Shown piece after piece: positions 9,673-18,810 of a stretch of 54,469 nucleotides of DNA (position 1 is its first letter; each line of letters begins with the position of its first letter). The notes under the pieces were generated by a model. That model worked only from the letters and a program-made list of their open reading frames with translations, searched no databases and was not told the DNA's origin. The position numbers and the translations under genes were made by a program. The stretch is from Polaromonas sp. (GTDB taxonomy: Bacteria; Pseudomonadota; Gammaproteobacteria; Burkholderiales; Burkholderiaceae_C): NCBI RefSeq assembly GCF_013817205.1, contig NZ_JACDDD010000013.1, forward strand, positions 1 to 54,469, given 5' to 3'.

Positions 9673-9790
9673 TCAGACACCCAGATACCGCTACAGCAGT
9701 TCAGGATTGGCATGCAGCGCGTCAGAGCTACCCTCGAACACCAGCACACCCTTGACCAGCATCACATTGCAGTCGGCGATCCGCAGCCCT
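9673..9790 (-). pseudogene. Remnant of a livF-type ABC ATPase gene (3' end only)
   Basis: The minus strand reads LRIADCNVMLVKGVLVFEGS, SDALHANPELL, an in-frame TAG at 9691-9693, then RYLGV and a TGA at 9673-9675. This matches the end of the intact livF at 13338 (QITDRNIILVKGEVVFQGSS ... PELLTQYLGV) at both DNA and protein level. The rest of the gene is absent; the neighbouring histidine kinase gene begins within about 20 bases. It is probably a decayed end of a paralogous liv operon or a relic of a duplication around the kinase gene. Confidence 0.75.
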
Positions 9791-9805
9791 TGCTCTGAGT
9801 AAGAC

Positions 9806-12800
9806 CTAGCTAGCCGAGCCGGGCAGAGTAAAGAAAAAAGTTGCACCCTGGTCGGGAGCGGCTTCCGCCCAGATGCGCCCGCCATGGCGCGCGATCACCC
9901 GGGCAACAGTGGCCAGACCGATGCCGGTGCCGGCGAACTCGCTGACACCGTGCAAGCGCTGGAAGGTGCCAAACAGCTTGTCCGCATAAGCCATGTCGAA
10001 GCCGGCGCCGTTGTCGCGCACAAAAAAGGCCTGTTGTTCAGCGGACCATCCGACCTCGATGACGGCCCGTTCGCGCCGCTCGCTGAACTTCCAGGCATTG
10101 CCAAGCAGGTTCTCCATGACCGAGCGCAACAGACGCGTGTCGCCCTGCACCCGCAGACCCGGGGCGACGCTGACATCGGCCTGGCGGGCGGGGGAATTCG
10201 CACGCAAACTGTCCAGCACCTCCCGGGCGATCAGGCTCAGGTCAACGGGCGCAAGATTCAGCGCCTGTCGCGCCACATGCGCCAGTGACAACAGGCCTTC
10301 AATCAGCTGGCCCATCTGCGTCACGCCTGCCTGTATGCGCGACAGGTAATGGGTGACCCGGGTGCTTTGAGCGCTGCCCAGCTCTTTGGCCAGCAGACGG
10401 CTGAATCCGTCCACCGTGTTCAGTGGTGAACGCAGGTCATGCGATACCGAATACGAGAAAGCCTCGAGCTCGGAGTTGGAGATGCGCAAGGCTGATTCAA
10501 TGGCATTGATTTCCGTCATGTCAACGTCGATGCCGACCCAGAACAGAACCTCGTTGGCGTCATTGAGCACGGGCGATACGCGGAAGGACATGCCGCGGTA
10601 GCTGCCGTCTTTGGCGCGCAGGCGCCGGGTCCCGCTGTAAGGCGCGCAGCTCTGGCGTGCGGCGCGCCAGAGTTTATTCATACTAATCAAGTCCTCCGGG
10701 TGCACAAGGTCCAGCCAGGCCATGTCGTGCCAGTCGGGCGGCGCGCCGCCAAAAAGCTCGTACCATGCACGGCTGATGAAGGTGGCGTTTCCATGCGTAT
10801 CGATGGTCCAAATCGGATGCGGTGCCTGCTCCGCCAGCGCGCGAAACAGAGCCTCCTGGCGAGACAGCGCGCGGGTGCGCTGCTGGATTTTTTCCTCGAG
10901 CCCGCTGTTGAGTTCCTGTACCTGCCCCAGCAAACGGACGTTGTCGACGGCGATCTGTGCCAGCTCCGCCAACTCGGTGGCAATGTATTCGTCCCGCTGC
11001 GTGAACTCGCCCTCGAGTTTGTCTGACAGTTGCAGCACCCCGATGTTGGTACCGTCGCGGCCGGTGGGCGGCACCGCAAGCCAGCCGCGCATGGCCGGGC
11101 GCTTGTCGGCATAGGCCCCAAAACCGCGCCAGCGCGGATGGGCTTCCAGTTCCGCCTGGGTCAGGCGCAATGGCCGGTTGGTCTCGCAGACCACGGCATA
11201 AATGCCGCTGCCGTCGGACTGCTCCACCAGGTGGCGCCAGGCCGCATATTTGTCAGACAGCGACAGCGCTCTGATGGACTGCGTCCAGTCGCGGCCTTGC
11301 GTCAAACTGAGGATCGCCTGATGCGCGCCCACGATCATGCGCGCTTGCTCAACCACCTCCTGCATCAGCGCCTCCAGGCTGTGGTGCCGGGTGATGGCCT
11401 GGGTGGCTTCGGCGACGCGCTGCAGGGTTTCGAGCTGGGCCTGTGCCTCCTGCTCTGCCACCACCCGTGCGGTGACGTCCTGCAGTGCGCCCTGCATGCG
11501 CACAATTTTCCCCTTGGCATACACGGCCTGGCCCATGGAGCGCACCCAGATATGCCGGCCTGTGCCCGTCACCATTTCGATCTCTACGTCGAAGGGCGTG
11601 CCCTCTTCAATGCACGCCTGGGTCACGCGGATGGCCAGCGCCTGCGACTGCGGCGCGCACAGCGCAATCGCGGTGTCCAGTGTGGGCGCGCTTCCTGGTG
11701 GCAACTCCAGCACAAACGAAGCTTCGTCAGACCACAGAAAGCGGTTGCCAGGCAGCTCCAGCGCCCAGCCGCCCATGTGGGACAGCTGGCCGGCCATGCT
11801 CAGCAGATTGCCCTGGACTTTCATGCCGGCCTCAGCCTGCTTGAGGTCGTCGATGTCGGTGGAAGTGCCGTACCAGGACACCAGAAGGCCCCGCGCATCG
11901 CGGTTGGGAATCACCCGCGCCAGTTGCCAGCGGTAGCTGCCGTCCCCGTACAGCAGGCGGTGCTCGTTGTGCATGGGTTGACCGGATTCAATGGCAAAGC
12001 GGTAGTCGTCAGCGGTTCTTTCGAGGTCATCGGGATGCAGGCGCGTGAACCAGCCGCTGTCCCTTGCCGCCTGCACCGGCTGCCCGGTGACGTGGGTCCA
12101 CTGGTCGTTGATAAAGGCCATGTGGCCGGCGGCGTCGGTGATGAAAACGATATGCGGCATGGCCTGGGCCAGCTCAGCAAAGCGCAGTTCGGTCTGTTCT
12201 CTCTTGCGGGATTGCCGGTACAGCAAGGTGCCCATGACCCCCACGCCGGCTGCTCCCACCAGCCAGAGCACGCCGACCAGGGTGGCGAAGCGGGTCCAGC
12301 CTGCCATGACACTGCTGGGCTGCGCACCGACGGTGATCGTCATCTCCGGGTAGTTGCTGAGGCGGCGATAAGCGACCATACGTACCTGACCATCGAAGGC
12401 GCTCGTGGTTTCGTAGCTGCCGTGGGGCGACTTTCTGAGTTCGGCAAACAGCGGGATATTGGGGAAGGTCTTGCCCATGGCTGCATCGTCCATCGGACTG
12501 CGCATCATCAAGGTGCCATCATCACGAAGCAGTGCGATCGCGCTGCCGGGCCCCAGGTCTATGGCACGCCAGAGCCGTTCAAAGTAGGGTGGCTCGATGG
12601 CGGCGACGATCACGCCGGCCAGCGCCCCGTCCGCGCCGCGCAGCGGACGCGAGGCGCTGATCAGCCAGGTGCCGGTGGTGCGGCTGCGCACCGGTGCGCT
12701 GATTTGGAAGCCGGCGGTGGGGCGTTGCTGATAGATCTGGAAGTATTCGCGGTCGTCCAGCTTGACGCCGATGTTGCCAGTGTCGGAATCGAAAACAATG

Positions 12801-13192
12801 CGCCCCTCGGTGTCAAGCACCCAGATCGCGCGGACAAAGGGCAACTCGCTGAGCTGCTCCTGCAACATGGTCCGCACCACGTCGGGATCGGGCTTGCCCT
12901 GGCGCTGCATGACCTGCAGGCTGGCGCGCACCAGTTGCAGCCGCTGATCCACGGTCTGGAAGGTGCGGCTGGTTTGTTCTTCGATGACCTGTGCCAGCGA
13001 TCCGACGAGTTTTTCACCGGATCGCAGGGCTTCGCCCCGGAGATAGAAAAGGGCGATGGCAACGGCAATCGCGGAGGCGAGAACCAGAAGGCCCGCCATC
13101 CAGGCCACCTGCCGGCGTGCCGAGGCTGGTCGGGAACCCGGGATCCGGATGGTCGGCGGGATGGATGCATCCACTTGCCAGGGCCAACGCAT
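9806..13192 (-). CDS. Membrane sensor histidine kinase with Cache, PAS and GAF domains
   Basis: The product is 1128 residues. A membrane span at about 29-52 is followed by a periplasmic Cache-like region (DTEGRIVFDSDTGNIGVKLD, DREYFQIYQ), then a second span near 295-318. Next come a PAS domain (FAELAQAMPHIVFITDAAGH), a second PAS, a GAF domain at about 600-760, a third PAS (RALAEQAPHPIWTIDTHGN), and the HisKA box SHDLRSPLN with the phospho-histidine near 918. The HATPase has an N box near 1028, DNGAGF near 1061 and GTGIGLA near 1089. There is no receiver domain and no response regulator nearby. It follows livF after 145 bases on the same strand. Sensing of an imported aromatic acid is a guess from that position. 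Confidence 0.9.
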   Translation of the reverse strand: MRWPWQVDASIPPTIRIPGSRPASARRQVAWMAGLLVLASAIAVAIALFYLRGEALRSGEKLVGSLAQVIEEQTSRTFQTVDQRLQLVRASLQVMQRQGKPDPDVVRTMLQEQLSELPFVRAIWVLDTEGRIVFDSDTGNIGVKLDDREYFQIYQQRPTAGFQISAPVRSRTTGTWLISASRPLRGADGALAGVIVAAIEPPYFERLWRAIDLGPGSAIALLRDDGTLMMRSPMDDAAMGKTFPNIPLFAELRKSPHGSYETTSAFDGQVRMVAYRRLSNYPEMTITVGAQPSSVMAGWTRFATLVGVLWLVGAAGVGVMGTLLYRQSRKREQTELRFAELAQAMPHIVFITDAAGHMAFINDQWTHVTGQPVQAARDSGWFTRLHPDDLERTADDYRFAIESGQPMHNEHRLLYGDGSYRWQLARVIPNRDARGLLVSWYGTSTDIDDLKQAEAGMKVQGNLLSMAGQLSHMGGWALELPGNRFLWSDEASFVLELPPGSAPTLDTAIALCAPQSQALAIRVTQACIEEGTPFDVEIEMVTGTGRHIWVRSMGQAVYAKGKIVRMQGALQDVTARVVAEQEAQAQLETLQRVAEATQAITRHHSLEALMQEVVEQARMIVGAHQAILSLTQGRDWTQSIRALSLSDKYAAWRHLVEQSDGSGIYAVVCETNRPLRLTQAELEAHPRWRGFGAYADKRPAMRGWLAVPPTGRDGTNIGVLQLSDKLEGEFTQRDEYIATELAELAQIAVDNVRLLGQVQELNSGLEEKIQQRTRALSRQEALFRALAEQAPHPIWTIDTHGNATFISRAWYELFGGAPPDWHDMAWLDLVHPEDLISMNKLWRAARQSCAPYSGTRRLRAKDGSYRGMSFRVSPVLNDANEVLFWVGIDVDMTEINAIESALRISNSELEAFSYSVSHDLRSPLNTVDGFSRLLAKELGSAQSTRVTHYLSRIQAGVTQMGQLIEGLLSLAHVARQALNLAPVDLSLIAREVLDSLRANSPARQADVSVAPGLRVQGDTRLLRSVMENLLGNAWKFSERRERAVIEVGWSAEQQAFFVRDNGAGFDMAYADKLFGTFQRLHGVSEFAGTGIGLATVARVIARHGGRIWAEAAPDQGATFFFTLPGSAS

Positions 13193-13337
13193 GCATCCGA
13201 CCTTTCAATTCAACACGGTTGCCGAGCGGGCCGGCACCGGGAAGGATGGGCAGGGATGCCCAGGATGAAGCCATGATGCCACGCGGGCGACTGCTTGTCG
13301 TCAGGTCATTCCCGGGGGACTTGGGCCGGGAAAAGAC

Positions 13338-14051
13338 TCAAACACCCAGGTATTGCGTCAGTAGTTCGGGCCGGGAGTGCAGTTCTGCGGAGCTGCCCTG
13401 GAAAACCACCTCACCTTTGACGAGGATGATGTTGCGGTCGGTGATCTGCGTGACGTGCTTCCAGTTCTTGTCGACGATCACGCTGCTGATGCCGGTCTCC
13501 CGGATCACGCCGCAGATTCGCCAGATCTCGCGCGCGATCAGCGGCGCCAGACCTTCGGTCGCCTCGTCGAGGATCAGCACGTCGGGGCTGGTCATCAGCG
13601 CGCGGCCTATGGTGAGCATTTGCTGCTCGCCGCCGCTGAGCTGCTGGCCGCCATGGCCCAGGCGCTCTTTCAGTCGGGGGAAGGTTTCCAGCACGCGTTC
13701 GAAAGTCCAGTCGCGTTGCCCACGGGTGCCGGCCCGGGCCGCCATCTTGAGGTTTTCGGCCACGCTGAGGTTGCCGAAGATGCCGCGCCCCTCGGGCACA
13801 TAGGCGATGCCGAGCTGGGATATTTCATAAGGCGCGCGGCCCATCATCGGCTTGCCCATGATGTCGATGCTGCCCGAGCGCGGCTTGACCAGGCCCATGA
13901 TGCTTTTGAGCAGCGTGCTTTTGCCCATGCCGTTGCGACCCATCAGACCAATGGTTTCGCCGCGCGCGACCGAGAGGTCGATGCCGCGCAGGATGTGGCT
14001 GGCACCGTAGTAGGTGTGGATGCCCTTGGCATCGAGGAGAAGATCAGCCAT
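13338..14051 (-). CDS. livF: ABC transporter ATP-binding protein, LivF type
   Basis: The product is 237 residues. Walker A is GRNGMGKST, the signature is LSGGEQQMLTIGRAL, and Walker B is VLILDEATEGL. The ATG overlaps the livG stop (ATGA), so the two are coupled. It forms the ATPase heterodimer with LivG of a branched-chain amino-acid type (HAAT) importer. Linkage to an aryl-CoA ligase and the box genes suggests the substrate is an aromatic acid. The last gene of the importer array. Confidence 0.9.
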   Translation of the reverse strand: MADLLLDAKGIHTYYGASHILRGIDLSVARGETIGLMGRNGMGKSTLLKSIMGLVKPRSGSIDIMGKPMMGRAPYEISQLGIAYVPEGRGIFGNLSVAENLKMAARAGTRGQRDWTFERVLETFPRLKERLGHGGQQLSGGEQQMLTIGRALMTSPDVLILDEATEGLAPLIAREIWRICGVIRETGISSVIVDKNWKHVTQITDRNIILVKGEVVFQGSSAELHSRPELLTQYLGV

Positions 14052-14800
14052 CAGTGTTCCTCACCTAAATAGGCCGACTGCACGCCGGCGTCGGTGCGAA
14101 TGTCGGCAGGTGTGCCCGAGGCAATGACCTTGCCATCGACCATCACGGTCAGGCGGTCAGCCAGTGTGAAAACGGCGTCCATGTCGTGCTCGACCAGAAG
14201 GATGCCGTGCTCCTTTTTCAGGCTCAGCAGCAGGGCGACCATGCGCTCGGCTTCAGCCACCCCCATGCCCGCCAGGGGTTCATCGAGCAACAACACCTGC
14301 GGTTCGGTCGCCAGCGTCATCGCGATTTCAAGCTGGCGCTGCTCGCCGTGGCTGATGGTGCCGGCGATGGCGGATTTTCGATTTTCAAGGCCGGAAAGCT
14401 CGATAGCCCTTGTCGTACGGTCATTAAGTGCTACAAAACTGGTAGCACGCGTGAGCCAGCGCGCGGCATGCGCTTGGCGCGACTGGGCAGCAAGGCGCAC
14501 GTTTTCCCACACCGTAAAGGGCAGGAAGATGTTGGTCTTCTGGTAGCTGCGGCCCAGGCCCTGGCGCGAAATTTTTTCGGGGGTCCACCCGGTCACATTC
14601 TGGCCACCCAGTTGCACCGAACCCGAGGTCGGCGGCAAGTCACCGGACAGCAGGTTGGTCAGCGTGGACTTGCCGGCGCCGTTGGGGCCGATCACCGCAT
14701 GGATGTGGTTGCGCAGCAGGTCCAAAGAGACATCATTAACCGCCGCCAGGCCGCCGAAACGCTTGGTGAGCTTGCTGGCCGAGAGCAGGATTTCACTCAT
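14051..14800 (-). CDS. livG: ABC transporter ATP-binding protein, LivG type
   Basis: The product is 249 residues starting MSEILLSASKLTKRFGGLAA. Walker A is GPNGAGKST at 38-46, the signature is ISHGEQRQLEIAM, and Walker B is LLLDEPLAGM. Residues about 119-139 (ATSFVALNDRTTRAIELSG) are encoded by an in-frame copy of the 63-bp repeat lying between Walker A and the signature, in the helical subdomain. The core motifs are intact, so the protein may still work. The start overlaps the livM end by eight bases. Confidence 0.9.
   Translation of the reverse strand: MSEILLSASKLTKRFGGLAAVNDVSLDLLRNHIHAVIGPNGAGKSTLTNLLSGDLPPTSGSVQLGGQNVTGWTPEKISRQGLGRSYQKTNIFLPFTVWENVRLAAQSRQAHAARWLTRATSFVALNDRTTRAIELSGLENRKSAIAGTISHGEQRQLEIAMTLATEPQVLLLDEPLAGMGVAEAERMVALLLSLKKEHGILLVEHDMDAVFTLADRLTVMVDGKVIASGTPADIRTDAGVQSAYLGEEH
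14384..14446 (+). repeat. 63-bp interspersed repeat, copy H, inside livG
   Basis: The stretch ...gatagcccttgtcgtacgg...gtgctacaaaactggtagca aligns end to end with copy B, including the TAGCCCTT core and the GCTA...TAGC end. It is in forward orientation, antisense to livG, and keeps the livG frame open. Confidence 0.65.
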
Positions 14801-15809
14801 CGCCGGCTTTCCGTGATTTGCCGAAGCGCTCGACCAGACCCAGGATGCCACGCGGCGCGAAGGTTACCAGCAACACGATGAACAGGCCCATCCAGAGCTG
14901 CCAGTGTTTGCCAAGGTTGACGCTGCCGATGCGCGGCAGGTCCTTGAACACATGCAGCAGGTACTCAAACGCAAAAGCGCCGACGATGGCGCCGGCAAAG
15001 TTGCCCATGCCACCCAGGATGACCATCATGATCGCGTGTGCGCTCATGTGAAAACCCATGAGCTCCGGGTTGATGTAGCCTGTCTGGGTGCCCCACAGGT
15101 AGCCCGCCAGGCCCGCCAGCGCGCCAGCCAGCGTGAATGCGGTGAGTTTGTATCGGAAGGTGCCAAAACCCATGGCACGCATGCGATGTTCGTTGACACG
15201 GATGCCGGCCAGCGTTCGGCCGAAAGGGCTCCACAGCAGGCGACGCAAAAAGGCGTAGACCGCCAGCAGCACGGCCAGCGTGAAGTAGTAGAGCGTGCGC
15301 TTGTTCTCCAGGTCCCACCAGACGGCCGGCACCCAGCCGAACAGCGCCACATCGGGCTTGAAGTTGATATACAGGCCGTCCGAACCGCCCAGCGCCTTGT
15401 TGTCGAAGAACAGGAAGAAGATCATCTGCGCAAACGCCATGGTCACCATGATGAAGTAGATGCCATGCGTGCGGACCACGAAAAAACCGATGACCAAAGC
15501 GCCCAGTCCTGACGCCAGCACTGCCAGCGGCAGCGTCCACCACAGGCTGACCGCCTCGCCCTGCGGCATCAAGAAGGCCAGCGCATACCCTGCCAGGCCG
15601 AAGTAGGCCGCGTGGCCCAGCGACACCAGGCCGGTGACGCCCTGTAGCAAATCGAGGCTCATGGCAAAAATCGCCATGATCATCATGCGGGTGACCATCT
15701 GCAGGTAGAAGTCGGTGCCGGTAAAAGGGAAGGCGACGAGGGCGATCAGGCCCAGTGCCAGTGCCACCTGCACGCCGCGCGGCAGCAATTCAAGATTTGA
15801 CTTCGTCAC
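14793..15809 (-). CDS. livM: ABC transporter permease, LivM type
   Basis: The product is 338 residues with about nine to ten membrane spans. LQGVTGLVSLGHAAYFGLAG is the LivM family signature and IRVNEHRMRAMGFGTFRYKL is the cytoplasmic coupling loop. It pairs with LivH to form the channel. The 142-base gap from livH is unusual for this operon and is largely filled by a GC-rich repeat at 15892-15946. Confidence 0.92.
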   Translation of the reverse strand: MTKSNLELLPRGVQVALALGLIALVAFPFTGTDFYLQMVTRMMIMAIFAMSLDLLQGVTGLVSLGHAAYFGLAGYALAFLMPQGEAVSLWWTLPLAVLASGLGALVIGFFVVRTHGIYFIMVTMAFAQMIFFLFFDNKALGGSDGLYINFKPDVALFGWVPAVWWDLENKRTLYYFTLAVLLAVYAFLRRLLWSPFGRTLAGIRVNEHRMRAMGFGTFRYKLTAFTLAGALAGLAGYLWGTQTGYINPELMGFHMSAHAIMMVILGGMGNFAGAIVGAFAFEYLLHVFKDLPRIGSVNLGKHWQLWMGLFIVLLVTFAPRGILGLVERFGKSRKAGDE

Positions 15810-15891
15810 GCAACCACCCGGAAAAGCGAACAGGCCAAAGACAGGTCCCTTCCAGCCGGGGCCGCGGATCTGGCTTTGCCAGTCCGCAGGC

Positions 15892-15946
15892 GCAGCGGCC
15901 CCCTCGGGGGGCAGCGAAGTACACGAAGTGACGAGCGTGGGGGCCA
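15892..15946 (-). repeat. Post-stop GC-rich repeat, copy 1 (after livH)
   Basis: Read in the direction of the operon, the element starts TGGCCCCCACGCTCGTCACT five bases after the livH stop. It holds CACTTCGTG and CCCCCCGAGGGGG palindromes. Near-identical elements follow livK (17551-17610) and exbB (43599-43651), in the same orientation relative to the upstream gene. Confidence 0.8.
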
Positions 15947-15951
15947 GGTAG

Positions 15952-16815
15952 TCATTGCTTGAACAAGCCTTCAGGCTTCCAGAGAAGTACTGCCGCCATC
16001 AGCATGTAAACCAGCATGCCGGCCACCGAGGGCAGCAGCACCTTGCCGAAGGTGTCGACCAGGCCGACCAGCAGCGCAGCAATCATGGCGCCGCGCACCG
16101 AGCCGATGCCGCCGATCACCACGACCACAAAACACATGATCAGCACCTGCGAGCCCATGTTGGGATAAACGCTGGCGACCGGTGCGGCAATCATGCCGGC
16201 CACCGCAGCCAGCGTCACACCGAGCGCAAACACAACGGCGTGGATGAGCTTGATGTTGATGCCCAGCGCGCCCGCCATGTCGCGATTGAAGGCGCCGGCA
16301 CGTATCTTCATGCCCAAGCGGGTCTTCGAGATCAACAGGTAGAGCGCCGCCGCCAGCGCAATACAGACAGCTGACATGAACAGGCGATACACCGGGTAGG
16401 ACAGGTTGTCGGTCAGCGGAATCGATGCGCTCAGTAGCTCCGGAATCGGAACGCCATGCACGTCGTCGCCCCAGAGGATGGAGCGCACTTCCTCAAAGAT
16501 GTAGATCAGCCCAAAGGTCAGCAGCACCTGATCGAGATGGTCGCGGTGATAAAAGTGGCGAAACAGCAGCCATTCAAGGGCGAGGCCGAAGACGGCAGAC
16601 AACACCGCGCCGCCAAAAATCGCCAGCGTCAGGCTGCCGAACTGCGCACTGAGGGACCAGGCGAGGTAGGCGCCCAGCATGTAGAAGCTGCCGTGCGCAA
16701 GGTTAACCACACCCATGATGCCGAAGATCAGGGTCAGACCGGCAGCCAGCATGAATAGCAGCAAGCCGTACTGCACGCTGTTGAGCAGCTGGATGAGAAA
16801 GTTGGCTAAATCCAT
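15952..16815 (-). CDS. livH: ABC transporter permease, LivH type
   Basis: The product is 287 residues with about eight membrane spans. LTLIFGIMGVVNLAHGSFYM and GIGSVRGAMIAALLVGLVDT are LivH hallmarks. It forms the membrane channel with LivM. The start is four bases downstream of the LysE-type gene's stop, so the inserted exporter is in the same transcript. Confidence 0.92.
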   Translation of the reverse strand: MDLANFLIQLLNSVQYGLLLFMLAAGLTLIFGIMGVVNLAHGSFYMLGAYLAWSLSAQFGSLTLAIFGGAVLSAVFGLALEWLLFRHFYHRDHLDQVLLTFGLIYIFEEVRSILWGDDVHGVPIPELLSASIPLTDNLSYPVYRLFMSAVCIALAAALYLLISKTRLGMKIRAGAFNRDMAGALGINIKLIHAVVFALGVTLAAVAGMIAAPVASVYPNMGSQVLIMCFVVVVIGGIGSVRGAMIAALLVGLVDTFGKVLLPSVAGMLVYMLMAAVLLWKPEGLFKQ

Positions 16816-16819
16816 AAGC

Positions 16820-17446
16820 TCATGTGTGGCGACGTGTCAGAAGGAGCAGGCTGCCCATCAGCGTGAACAGCCCGCCCGAGACGCGGTTGAACCAGCGCAC
16901 GGCCCGGTTGGAGCGCAACATGGGCGCAATGCGCGAGACCCCCAGCGCGCAGGCGCTCAGCACCGCGAACTCGAACGCCATGAAGGTGAGGGCGAGTATG
17001 GCGAACTGCGGCACAAAGGGCGCAGCAGGATTCAGGAACTGCGGGAAAAAGGCGGCAAAAAACAGCACAGCCTTGGGATTGCTGGCACCGACCAGGAAGC
17101 CGCGCAGGAAAAACGAGCGGCGCTGCGAGGGCGCCTCTTTCGCATGGGTATCAAACACGGCCGCTTCACTGCGAAAGGTCCGAATGCCCAGCCAGATCAA
17201 GTACGCCGCGCCAATAACCTTTGCCGTTGTAAAGGCGGTTTCAGAGGCCGCCAGCAGCGCGCCAAGGCCCAGGGCCGAAAGCAGCATGACACACAACACC
17301 GCGCCCACGCTTCCCGCCACGGAGGTCATGGCCTTGCGCGGTCCATGGTTGAGCGCATTGGTCATGCACATCAGCATGGTAGGGCCCGGCGTAAGGATGA
17401 GCAGGGCGACCGCTGCGAGGTAGAGAAAATAGGTGGTGAGCGTCAT
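16820..17446 (-). CDS. LysE/RhtB-family exporter
   Basis: The product is 208 residues, starting at ATG 17446 (MTLTTYFLYLAAVALLILTP). It has six membrane spans. LTPGPTMLMCMTNALNHGPR is the LysE/RhtB N-terminal signature and VGASNPKAVLFFAAFFPQF is the second conserved block. The family exports amino acids or small polar solutes by proton exchange. Its place between livK and livH, inside an importer operon, is uncommon. The substrate cannot be read from sequence. Confidence 0.85.
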   Translation of the reverse strand: MTLTTYFLYLAAVALLILTPGPTMLMCMTNALNHGPRKAMTSVAGSVGAVLCVMLLSALGLGALLAASETAFTTAKVIGAAYLIWLGIRTFRSEAAVFDTHAKEAPSQRRSFFLRGFLVGASNPKAVLFFAAFFPQFLNPAAPFVPQFAILALTFMAFEFAVLSACALGVSRIAPMLRSNRAVRWFNRVSGGLFTLMGSLLLLTRRHT

Positions 17447-17550
17447 GAGGATGAAGATAGCATTACAGCAGGACAGCAAGCTCGCGCCGCGCGCAACCCC
17501 TGGACTCTTGAACCAAACCGGGGGCGCGGAACCGGCTTGGCCGGTCCGCT

Positions 17551-17610
17551 GGCTCAGCGGCTCCTTTGGGGGCGCGGGGCGCTACACGCAGTGAGCAATC
17601 GTGGGGGCCA
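17551..17610 (-). repeat. Post-stop GC-rich repeat, copy 2 (after livK)
   Basis: In operon direction, TGGCCCCCACGATTGCTCAC starts three bases after the livK stop and runs into GCGCCCCCAAAGGAGCCGCT. It is more diverged than copies 1 and 3, but the orientation and distance to the stop are the same. Confidence 0.7.
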
Positions 17611-17613
17611 TAT

Positions 17614-18810
17614 TCAACCCATCTTGCAGCCGGCGCCCGAGTCGGCCAGCGCTTTGGCGGCCACGCCGATCACCTTGTTTTCCTTGTTTTCGACCTGGCG
17701 CAGGTAGATGTCCTGAATCGGGTTGTGCGATGGGCTCATGGTCCACTTGCCGCGCGGGCTGTCGATCACGGCGGATTCCATCGCCTTGTACAGCGCCGGT
17801 TTGCTGTTCAGGTCGCCCTTGACCGCGTTGGCGCCCTGGACCAGCAGCAGGCCGGTGTCGTAACCCTGCACCGCGTACACGTCGGGCTGCATCTTGAAGC
17901 GGCTGGCATAAGCAGTGCGGAAAGCCTTGTTGCGCGGCGTGTCCAGCGAATCGCTGTAGTGCATGGTGGTGATGATGCCATCGGCCGCAGGGCCAGCCGC
18001 GTCGAGCACGCCTTCGGTCAGAAAGCCCGAACCGTACAGAGGGATCTTGCCCTTGAGGCCGGCCGCAGCGTAGTCGCGGATGAACTTGGCGGCGCCGCCG
18101 CCGGCAAAGAAGCAGGCCACGGCATCGGGCTTGAGCGCGGCAATTTCGGTCAGCAGCGCCTGGAACTCGACATTGGGGAAGGGTAGGCCCAGCTCCTTGA
18201 TGATGGTGCCGCCGGCGGCGGTGTAGCTTTCCTTGAAGCCCTCGAAGGCCTCGTCACCGGCTGCGTACTTCCAGGTGATCCAGACGGCTTTCTTGTGGCC
18301 CTTGGCTACCATGGCCTGGCCCAGTGCGCGAGTGGGCTGGGAGTTGCTGAAGGAGGTGCGGAAGACATTGGGCGCGCACAGGCTGCGGGTTGCGGCGTGC
18401 ACGCCAGCGTTCGGGATCAGGCTCAGCACGCCGGAATCGCGTGCAACTTTCTGGATGCCCATCTGCACGCCGGAGTGGACGGTGCCTACCAGCACATCGA
18501 CCTTGTCGCGCTGCACCAGCTTGCTGGCGTTTTCAATGCCCTTGGACGGCTCGGACTCGTCGTCCACCTTGAAGTACTCGATCTCGCGGCCACCGAGCTT
18601 GCCGCCTTGCTGGTCGATGGCCAAGCGAAAACCATTTTCAATCGCCACGCCGAGTTGCGCAAATGTGCCGGTGTAGGGCAGCATGAAGCCCACACGCACC
18701 TTGCCGGACTGCGCCCGCACTACCTGGGGGAGCAACAGGCCGGTCGATGCCGCGCCGATGACGGCAGCACTCTGGCTCAGGATCAAGCGGCGTGAAGAAA
18801 GACGTGTCAT
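17614..18810 (-). CDS. livK: ABC transporter substrate-binding protein (LivK/aromatic-acid type)
   Basis: The product is 398 residues. The N-terminus MTRLSSRRLILSQSAAVIGA has a twin-arginine-like motif and is followed by a hydrophobic stretch and an ALA-like site (VVRAQ). The mature protein, KVRVGFMLPYTGTFAQLGVA, is a type I periplasmic binding protein (Peripla_BP_6). This branch includes binding proteins for benzoate and hydroxybenzoate. Encoded downstream of the aryl-CoA ligase, it probably binds an aromatic acid. An AT-rich stretch at about 18896-18955 may hold its own promoter. Confidence 0.85.
   Translation of the reverse strand: MTRLSSRRLILSQSAAVIGAASTGLLLPQVVRAQSGKVRVGFMLPYTGTFAQLGVAIENGFRLAIDQQGGKLGGREIEYFKVDDESEPSKGIENASKLVQRDKVDVLVGTVHSGVQMGIQKVARDSGVLSLIPNAGVHAATRSLCAPNVFRTSFSNSQPTRALGQAMVAKGHKKAVWITWKYAAGDEAFEGFKESYTAAGGTIIKELGLPFPNVEFQALLTEIAALKPDAVACFFAGGGAAKFIRDYAAAGLKGKIPLYGSGFLTEGVLDAAGPAADGIITTMHYSDSLDTPRNKAFRTAYASRFKMQPDVYAVQGYDTGLLLVQGANAVKGDLNSKPALYKAMESAVIDSPRGKWTMSPSHNPIQDIYLRQVENKENKVIGVAAKALADSGAGCKMG

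Noticed and set aside
11030..13276. Long plus-strand ORF of 748 codons
   Set aside because: It lies entirely antisense to the histidine kinase gene and its composition (His, Ala, Gly, Arg rich) is typical of a shadow frame in high-GC DNA.
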